DNA from: Rutstroemia sp. NJR-2017a BVV2
Lineage: Eukaryota; Ascomycota; Leotiomycetes; Helotiales; Rutstroemiaceae
Length of the DNA stretch: 64,000 nucleotides
Direction: 5' to 3'
Assembly (NCBI GenBank): GCA_002946415.1
Contig: NJPS01000011.1
Location: forward strand, 682,001-746,000
This document shows positions 57,522 through 64,000 of this stretch, piece after piece (positions within the stretch are counted from its first letter, which is position 1; each line of letters starts with the position of its first letter). A program made the position numbers and the translations under genes. Under the pieces are notes generated by a model that was not told the DNA's origin, made no database searches, and saw nothing but the letters and a program-made list of their open reading frames with translations.

Positions 57522-58672
57522 GGTGAAGCGTTGCAATGGTCTGTAGGAGGGGGTAGTTGCTAGTCCTTGAAGATTTCTTGGAGGGAAAACGACTTCAACT
57601 TCGCCGACTTCTCGTCCTTCATATCGATGCTTTCCAGACCATATGCCCAAACACAAGATCCTACCTTACCTTGCCGCATAAGTCCTAGAGGTTTGCATAT
57701 CAGTCACAACTATCGGCAAATAGTCAAGAAGGGTGGCTTGCAAATTCAACGCCTGCCAAGTACATCTGTGCCGCGTTGAAGAACGTACCAACACCGGGCA
57801 ATTTTTCCAATGACAATTGATTATCATGCTGCAGTTGGTAGGAAATCACCAACATTGTAGAAACCAACATTGTGATATCCGAATACTTCAACAATCATTT
57901 GATCTATGTCTCACTGTGGTTACATTCGCCCTTGCAGAAAGCACGGACGGCACACGCGTTGTTCTCTGTCGACATCGGGACACTTCCAAGTATGAGCCAG
58001 ACAAAGTCAAAAGCTGGGACGCCTACAGCGTAGTATAATGTAACAGTTGGTGCGTTCCACATGCATCCATGTTTGTTTTGGCGGGATCGCCTCGGAGCCG
58101 GCCTAGAAAGGCAAGGTTGAAGCGTTCCCGGGAAAATGGTACCAATCAGCGATCCTAAAAGCCTTGCGCTCTTCTTACCAACTGAAACCCAACTCCTGCG
58201 AGTATTACTTCGTAGAGGCTAAGTGCTGCGCCGTCCGTGGTCGGCCTGATATCGACTGGATAATACCCATTTGCCGCAAAATCTGCCGGGCAACATTGAG
58301 CATCAGCTCAACCATTGGACATCCTGATGCTTGACCGGTACTCAGCGCTTATTTTCATGCACAATCAAGCTTTACGAGTCGCCACAAATATCTTCATCGG
58401 CAAAAACAAGAACTCTCATTATCTCATTATTGTGGACGGAAATTATCACTGCTCAAAGAGATAGGGACCAACAGAGTAGCTTGCGTAGCTTGCATGGTTT
58501 AATTATTTTTGGTTTAGGAAAGTGTTGAATCAATCCTACTGTAGCGCTCGGCCCGTTGCGTGAGCATCGGCTGTCAAACTGAACAAACTGCCGACGTGCG
58601 ACGTGAAACATGAAACAGCGGGCCGTAAACGATAATGTTAACCTTATCTACAAACACCCTTTGTCACAACCT
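57522..58672. promoter_or_regulatory. MFS promoter and precursor 3' region
   Basis: About 1.15 kb with no gene supported. Small frames show no domains. An imperfect repeat AACCAACATTGT / CACCAACATTGT is seen at about 57847-57873. Confidence 0.5.
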
Positions 58673-59041
58673 TCATTTTTCCTCGACCTCTTTCTCCGTC
58701 CCATCTTCATTGAACCAAGCGTAGGCGATCGCATCATCATCATCACCACCATCAGCTGGGGTACGCGATTCAACCTTCTTTTCCGTACCATCTTCGTTGA
58801 ACCAAGCATATGCGATAGCATCATCGTCATCGGCACCATCGGCGGGGGCACGTGCTACAACGGCAGTGTGCAAATGACTAGCTCGTTGCTCTACTCCAAC
58901 TAATGCACCTATATTACCCCTGTCAAACCAGCATTCTTAAAGACCAGTGGGTCACTCACGAGCTTCGGCCAGTTGTGCTGGCTTTGGGAGAGCCATTATG
59001 GCCGGGACCACAAGTGCAAAGATAAGACTGGCGCAGCGCAT
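58673..59041 (-). CDS. Putative dikaritin-type RiPP precursor with two peptide repeats (87 aa)
   Basis: Exons 59041-58960 and 58854-58673 (82+182 nt) join across a 105-nt intron (GTGAGT...GTTGTAG) to 88 codons. The first exon encodes a signal peptide (MRCASLIFALVVPAIMALP). The second encodes two tandem units of 29-30 residues, each R-(A/T)-P-A-D-G-(A/G) followed by the identical block DDDDAIAYAWFNEDGTEK, then (K/E)-V-E. Secretory leader plus near-identical acidic repeats with an aromatic core (Tyr, Trp, Phe) is the plan of Kex2-processed repeat proteins and of UstA-like precursors. Eight of the 18 codons in the shared block differ, all silently. Two DUF3328 oxidase genes lie within 3.2 kb, supporting a RiPP role. 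Unusual: units begin after a single Arg, and KK is present only in the first unit, so the releasing protease is unclear. Mature product and bioactivity unknown. Confidence 0.8.
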
Positions 59042-60089
59042 GTTGTTGTGCGAATATGGACAGGTGGACTTGGATGGGGATGGTATTGAACGTGATCTGA
59101 TAGTAGAAAAAAGACTGACAGGATTTGAATCTAGCACAGAGAAAACTTGGCTTCCCAGGGAAGGAGGGCTTCACTAATAAACCTTTTAGTTGCTCAACTG
59201 ATTACTTCATTTCCTGCCGAAGAAGAATCGGTAACCGCGAGATCCCCTGTCTAGTATGTGACCAACCTCTTCCTCGGTCATATCACCCAATTCGTAGCTG
59301 AAGTTTCCTGAGATGGTTGCCATTCGTTTCTTCGATCCAAAAACATGTTGCTCTATCAGGCTGTGCCACATAGAAACTTCTACAGAACTGGACCGAGTTA
59401 TACTTGCACATTTTAATCAAAGGTTGCATACCACAGTTGGTTCTCCCGGTGGATCTACACCAAGCATCTCCCGAACGAGGCTGGGCAAGGATAGAAATTT
59501 GACGCCGGTGCCTCAATGTGAGACTATATTGCTCTGTGCCACACAGTGACTTCTGTAGAATGAGGGCGAATTCCACCTCCAATTTCATATTTCCAGCTTT
59601 CTTGGACCTGATTACGCAAGTGCCAACAGGTTGGAGAGTTGCAATCAACCAAGTGGGTATGAATCCATATGATACGCCTCCAACACACATCCCGTCCAAT
59701 ATTGGCAGGCTGATAGCATACTTCATCACTAAGTCATATCACAATGCGGCGCTGCGGCACCGCGGCGCCTAAATCAATTTCAAGCAGAACCGCAAGTAGC
59801 AGTTAGCTGTTTGATGCATCTCGTCTCAGTTATGAGAGATCGAATCACTGAAAAGACTTGCATGGTTACCGTTGACATCATCGATGAAACTGTATGGGCT
59901 TCTTGAATATCGTATTATATCATATTTTATTATTTGCCATTTTAGTCTATTTCCCCTCTCAATCTGAAGAGCCTCACAATCAAACCGTGGACTCCAGTAC
60001 TCGCCTTCTCCCATATCTTTTCCAGCTCACATTCACCCTTTGACTTGAATCCCATAATTTCTATAATCATTTCAATCGATTCATTCGCA
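59042..60089. promoter_or_regulatory. Divergent region between precursor (-) and first UstYa gene (+)
   Basis: About 1.05 kb that probably holds both promoters. It contains an imperfect direct repeat: CTGTGCCACATAGAAACTTCTACAGAA-like at 59361-59386 and a similar stretch at 59534-59560 (about 20 of 24 bases shared). A 148-codon minus-strand frame (59283-59729) has no domain and was not accepted as a gene. Confidence 0.5.
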
Positions 60090-60897
60090 ATGAATCTCAA
60101 GTCTATGAACCCTCTAGGGCCTAAAAATGCTAAATATATGCCAGTTGATCGAGCTGATGTGCTGGAAAAAGGCGAGAGTTCAACTTCGAGAGTCTCACGG
60201 CCATCTTTCTTGCTGTTTTTAGGGTTTCTTTGCTTCGTGGCGGTAGCTATTTCCGCGTACTTTGTCGGCAAGCATATAGGTAGAGAAGAGAATCGTCACG
60301 ACTGGCTTAGTACGTGGTTCCACATCTTTCACACCAGAAATGCTAACTTGAAGTATTGTAGCACCACCGGGTACTGTTGATCATACTTTCAAATACAATA
60401 GACCATTCGCAGAGAAGCCTACGAATGAAACAGAAAAGACCTGGGAAGTCATGTTTCCTCGTAAGGTGACTGCCCGCAATCGTTCTAACAAAGCTAATAT
60501 GGTAACCAGGTGGCCGTGGCTTCATTGAAAATCCAGCTGTGTCTCCCAAGCCGATGGGCGTTGCTGTATTTCATCAGCTTCACTGCTTGGTATGTCACAT
60601 ATGACCCAATGCCGTCGCAGCCAAACTGATATTTCGCAGGATGCAATTCGCAGAAGCTATTATGCTGCCATTGATGGAGTGGAGCTAAATCATCATCTTG
60701 CTCCGGGTCATGTGCGCCACTGCATTGATTATTTGAGACAGTCTCTCATGTGTGCCGCCGATACAAACTTGGAGCCCATCGATCCTGAACTAGGTGGTGT
60801 GACTGGTTTTGGAAATCCAAGGAAATGCAGGGACATCATCGCACTCATTAAATGGACAGATAAATGGCGGAGTCATGATCAGAGTACGATTCTGTAG
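60090..60897 (+). CDS. UstYa-like DUF3328 oxidase 1 (218 aa)
   Basis: Exons 60090-60309, 60362-60460, 60510-60589 and 60640-60897 join in phase to 219 codons. Like other UstYa/DUF3328 proteins it has a short cytosolic head, one membrane anchor (SFLLFLGFLCFVAVAISAYFV, about residues 36-56) and a lumenal catalytic domain. The two hallmark motifs are HQLHC (residues 128-132) and HVRHC (157-161), followed by IDYLRQSLMCAADTNLEP. Such proteins carry out oxidative cyclisation or other oxidation on ribosomal peptides in ustiloxin, asperipin and phomopsin pathways; some members act as halogenases or hydroxylases. The gene starts about 1 kb from the precursor and is transcribed away from it. The exact reaction is not predictable. 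ATG 60090 is preferred over an in-frame one at 60045 because it gives the usual short head. Confidence 0.9.
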
Positions 60898-61424
60898 TCC
60901 ATGAAACATGACTGGTAGTCGTGGTAGTGATAGTATTATAATAGTTGTAACTTTTCAATTGTACCTGCGTCACAGAAGTCCAACTGCTTTCATCCGATTC
61001 TATATGTGAGTTTTTCTTCTCTGATGGTTGATCGATGAATCCATCAACATCTTGTACTGGTAGTAACTAAGCATCAAGTAAATCTTAACGGACTGGGCCT
61101 GGAATACAAGCATAAACTAAAAAATGGAAATTCATGATGGCCATGTTAGTTATGATAGGTATATTAAAGAGACACAAAGAAGTTGGTTCGTTTGCTTTGG
61201 GGGTGGCCCGGGTGGGGGGAAAAGGGAAAGCACTAGGCGTGTGGACCTGTGGTCACTGGTCACTTCGTGCACAAGTTTCTTGGTTGAAATTTCCTTGACA
61301 TATACTCATTTTCCTAATAATCCAAATAACTACAAGACCGACGAGAAGAAGAAGTACATCCTTGTCATGGTTGCCACGCTGTCTCACCACAATCCCGTGC
61401 CATTAGTGCTCTTATTTCGAACGC
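60898..61424. other. Convergent spacer between the two UstYa genes
   Basis: About 530 bp between the 3' ends of the two DUF3328 genes. No gene or repeat was recognised; poly-purine tracts occur at 61200-61240. Confidence 0.6.
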
Positions 61425-62246
61425 CTAATTTCTCTCCGGCAATACTAGCAGATTTGGGTCGAAAAGATTCACAGATCTTTCCTCTGCCCAAGATGAAAGT
61501 TTGTCCCAATTAATGCATTGATGAGGAGCACCTTCAAGGGTCGTTGGTTCAATGTTGTTGCCCTGTTTGAGCCACTTGTAACTGGTAACTGAGATGTCGC
61601 CTTTGCAGATGGCAGCTTGTCGGAGGAGCTCAAGGCAATGCTCGGCATGTGTCTCGTGCTCGATCTTCTGGATCCTCGTCTCGTTCGGATAGTAATAGTC
61701 TTTGTAAAAATATTTACGAATTCTCTTGATGCAATGGAGCTCGTGGTAAACGCCGAGGGTGCCCAAGTATCCAGAACCGTCCGCCAGTTTGAGGGAACTC
61801 TGGCCCAGCTTAGCCATCTCGTCGTGATTGATTCGTAGATTGATACCATGCAGAAGCTCACTCCATGCTGCGTCTGAATCAGGATTGGGATGACCAGCGA
61901 AGATGCTGTCAGTGTGCAGACCGTCAACTTTCTTAGTCGTGTATTCTATTGCTCCTTGTGCTGGTGCTACGGAAAGATGTCAGTCGACACGATTCATTCA
62001 CAGAAATCTAAACATACAATAAGTCAGGCTATGGGCCGTTACGGATGCATGCCTATAACGCGTCATAAAGTACACATATGTGACTGTATAAAACGTGATC
62101 AGGGCGAAGTGCAAGGCAATGAGAACATAACGTGACTGGAACTTCTGTCCCAGTTTGTTCTCTTCGATGATAGTAGACAGATTGCTGTCATCTTCTGAGT
62201 CGCGATACTCCTTCTTGAGGAATGGTTCATTGCTTTGTTCATCCAT
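61425..62246 (-). CDS. UstYa-like DUF3328 oxidase 2 (256 aa)
   Basis: Exons 62246-62018 and 61966-61425 join across a 51-nt intron to 257 codons. A polar head (MDEQSNEPFLKKEY) is followed by a membrane anchor (YVLIALHFALITFYTVTYVYF, about residues 39-60). The lumenal domain shows the DUF3328 substrate-region motif FAGHPNPDSDAAWSELL, then HELHC (151-155) and HAEHC (183-187) with LELLRQAAICKGDI. All four His and both Cys of the paired motifs are present. It shares only these motifs with oxidase 1, so the two probably do different steps, as UstYa and UstYb do in ustiloxin synthesis. ATG 62246 is chosen; an upstream in-frame ATG at 62297 would add 17 residues. Confidence 0.9.
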
Positions 62247-63006
62247 CTTTAAGAGTGAAGGTTTGGAACCGAGAAATTTGTGGTATACGCTTGACAAATG
62301 AAACTTGAGGGAAAGATATAGCTACTAAATAGTTACATTTAAAATTCCTATGTGAATAATATTAGTGGGACTATATTTGATGTTTGCTTGCTCTTTTCGG
62401 TCACATCATCACTAAAACTGTAGTGTAAATTGAAAAGAGATATATATATACGAAATTAGATGTGAGCAGAAAGTGTGACGCGGGGGTTTACCAGGAGTGG
62501 GCAGACCGTTGTCCAAATGAATACCCCCGCCATACCCCACTTGAGCGTGTTCCGCACAGAGTAGGACTCGTTGGAATTGACGCAGTATCAATTCACGGAG
62601 AAATTTGCCATACTTTGCCGCTGCGGCCCCCCATGTATGTGGGTGCAGTTGGTTCTCGGTTGGTACATCCTGCAGGTAAATTATCAATGCACGGGAATAC
62701 CTTGGAAGGAGAAAACGAACCTCGCTGAATTACTTAAACTAGTAGGTGGCAACCAACACAATGCCCAACACAATGGTAGCATCACGGTGCAGACTTTTGC
62801 ATCCGTCTGCGGCACACCATGTACTAATTTACCAGCAGTCTGGTGAGGTGTAACGCGCGGGAGTCACTCGGAGAATAACCAAGCATGCATTAATGGTCGT
62901 TGTATTTATCTCCTCAATGAAGACTTTCCTCCTCAGCTTTTGGTGTCCAGCGCAACGTTCTCCATCCATCTTCTTCATTTCCCTAAATCTTTCTTATTTA
63001 TTGATT
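62247..63006. promoter_or_regulatory. Spacer between UstYa 2 and rhodopsin-like gene
   Basis: About 760 bp with the promoters of both flanking genes (divergent). A GC-rich block at 62470-62850 has open frames on both strands (up to 91 codons), but none shows a recognisable domain or start context. Confidence 0.5.
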
Positions 63007-64000
63007 ATGGCTCCTTCAGGTCCAAAAAATGTCATCATCATTTCAGCTGTTTTCTCTGCGCTCGCCGCTATCACCGTGATTATACGTATATACTCCCGGA
63101 AAATGAAACGTGTAACTTTGGGGGCAGATGATTATCTGATATTTCCTGCTCTTGTAGGGCTCCCATAGGCTTCTTATTTGGCGGAAGATACTGATCACTT
63201 CTTAGCTCTTTGCGTTGGGACTCGGCATTAATAATATTGTTGGTATGGGATCCCAAAATATTGGTCCTGTTCGAATTTAACATCAAGGTGCGCAGGGGCT
63301 AGCATAGGAAACTTAGGTGGACATATCCACCTCGACGCTGAGGGACTTCCAGCCTTTGACCATTCGCTCACAGTCTTTCTTCAGGCACGTTTGACTTTCT
63401 TTGAAGTCCTTCAGACTCCTTCTTACATCACCGAGTGACTTGTAGCTAACACGCCATATGAACAGACTGAATGGGCTGCACAAATTCTCTCTGTTCTTAG
63501 CCTTACCTTCACGAAACTCTCGGTTGTTTTGCTCTATCGTCGAATTTTCCGAGGCGAGCTGTTCAACAAAATCTGCTCGGGATTGATAACCATCATCGGC
63601 TGCTGGGGTATATCATTCTTCTTCGCAACGGTCTTCGAATGCTTCCCAATTCGTGATGTCTGGGTGACATTATACGGTCAACCCCGCTCCTGCTATAACT
63701 ATCTACCCATGTTCTTCGCCACCGCTATCTCCAATTTCATCATCGATGTCATGATACTGGCGACCCCTATGCCTCTTATCTGGAAGTTGCACATGCCAGT
63801 CCAGCAAAAGGCTGCAGTGACTGGTATATTCCTACTCGGTGCATTGTAAGTACTAATTAGCATGACACCAATGATCTATTAGCTAATTGGCCATTTGCCA
63901 TAGTGTTTGCGGAATCAGTATTGCCCGCATATACTTCTTCGTTCAGGCTAGCCGTGGATTCGACAATAACTATGATGTCACATGTAAGACCAAAGCAACT
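63007..64000 (+). CDS. Rhodopsin-like (PTH11-type) integral membrane protein, 3' partial
   Basis: Begins at ATG 63007 (MAPSGPKNVIIISAVFSAL) and runs off the right end. The text KNVIIISAVFSALAAITVI, then RIYSRKMK and TLGADDYLIFPAL is the helix 1-2 signature of the fungal rhodopsin-domain family. It is followed after introns by QILSVLSLTFTKLSVVLLYRRIF, ATAISNFIIDVMILATPMPLIW and VCGISIARIYFFV. The first intron is 63154-63209 or close to it; a second, less certain one falls around 63240-63310; a third is near 63847-63901. These seven-helix proteins resemble receptors such as Pth11 but their ligands are mostly unknown. It may simply flank the RiPP cluster or be part of it; the window ends before this can be judged. 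Confidence 0.75.

Noticed and set aside
58610..58903. Plus-strand frame opposite the RiPP precursor
   Set aside because: It is the antisense shadow of the repeats (DFFLRPIFIEPS-like pattern appears twice for the same reason); the minus strand has the signal peptide and splice sites.
59100..59140. ATTTGAATC-like stretch resembling a tRNA T-loop
   Set aside because: The flanking bases do not form a T-stem and no acceptor or anticodon arm can be drawn. No convincing tRNA or rRNA gene was found anywhere in the window.
59283..59729. 148-codon minus-strand frame between precursor and UstYa 1
   Set aside because: No similarity to DUF3328, precursors or any enzyme I know; the composition looks like random translation of promoter DNA.
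62412..62846. Open frames on both strands next to UstYa 2, considered as a third DUF3328 gene or a fragment
   Set aside because: A hydrophobic stretch is present in one frame, but no HxxHC motif, no good start and no consistent splice model could be found.
1..64000. CRISPR arrays, bacterial-type promoters, attachment sites, DNA transposons with clear terminal repeats
   Set aside because: None seen. The window is a fungal chromosome segment; the tandem repeats present are short minisatellites without spacers.

Overview
The window is nuclear DNA of a filamentous ascomycete (Pezizomycotina; a Leotiomycete is my best guess from gene families, but the sequence alone does not prove the class). Evidence: genes on both strands carry many short GT-AG introns, mostly 45-60 nt, often with a CTAAC-like branch site; gene families are typically fungal (homoaconitase, DUF3405, UstYa/DUF3328, rhodopsin-like integral membrane proteins); there are no operons. 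All exon joins were made by eye from frame, splice sites and family similarity.

Layout. 1-6.7 kb: gene-poor, with two single-exon membrane protein genes of unknown function. 6.7-9.3 kb: GH3 beta-glucosidase with a PA14 insert (-). 10-12.7 kb: MCM2 replicative helicase subunit (-). 13.1-14.8 kb: UBR-box/PHD protein of the UBR7/Mlo2 type (+). 15.1-16.4 kb: polytopic membrane protein (+). 17.3-19.9 kb: mitochondrial homoaconitase LYS4 (+). 20.5-21.1 kb: thioredoxin-fold protein (-). 21.5-24.4 kb: secreted GH31 alpha-glucosidase (-). 25.8-28.3 kb: two tandem Ser/Thr-rich single-pass surface proteins (-). 28.9-32.5 kb: short-chain dehydrogenase and cytochrome P450 (-). 33.6-36.0 kb: DUF3405 type II membrane protein (+). 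37.2-38.2 kb: coiled-coil protein (+). 39.2-41.8 kb: three-OB-fold protein resembling MEIOB/RPA1 (-). 42.5-44.3 kb: inositol-3-phosphate synthase INO1 (-). 44.3-49.0 kb: long gene-free stretch. 49.0-51.3 kb: LIM-domain (paxillin-like) protein (+). 51.3-53.4 kb: gene-free, repeat-rich.

The most interesting part is the right end, 53.4-62.2 kb (perhaps continuing past 64 kb). Here an O-methyltransferase (-), an MFS efflux transporter (-), a tiny secreted precursor with two near-identical peptide repeats (-), and two UstYa/DUF3328-type oxidases (one +, one -) lie side by side, followed by a rhodopsin-like membrane protein cut by the window edge. This is the gene content of a dikaritin-type fungal RiPP (ribosomally made, modified peptide) cluster of the ustiloxin/phomopsin/asperipin/victorin class. 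The repeat peptide does not match any dikaritin core I can recall. The two repeats differ at eight synonymous sites but no amino-acid site across an 18-residue block, as expected if the encoded peptide is the product. The proposed logic: the precursor enters the secretory pathway, proteases release the repeats, UstYa-type enzymes crosslink or oxidise an aromatic-rich core, the methyltransferase may tailor it, and the MFS pump exports it.
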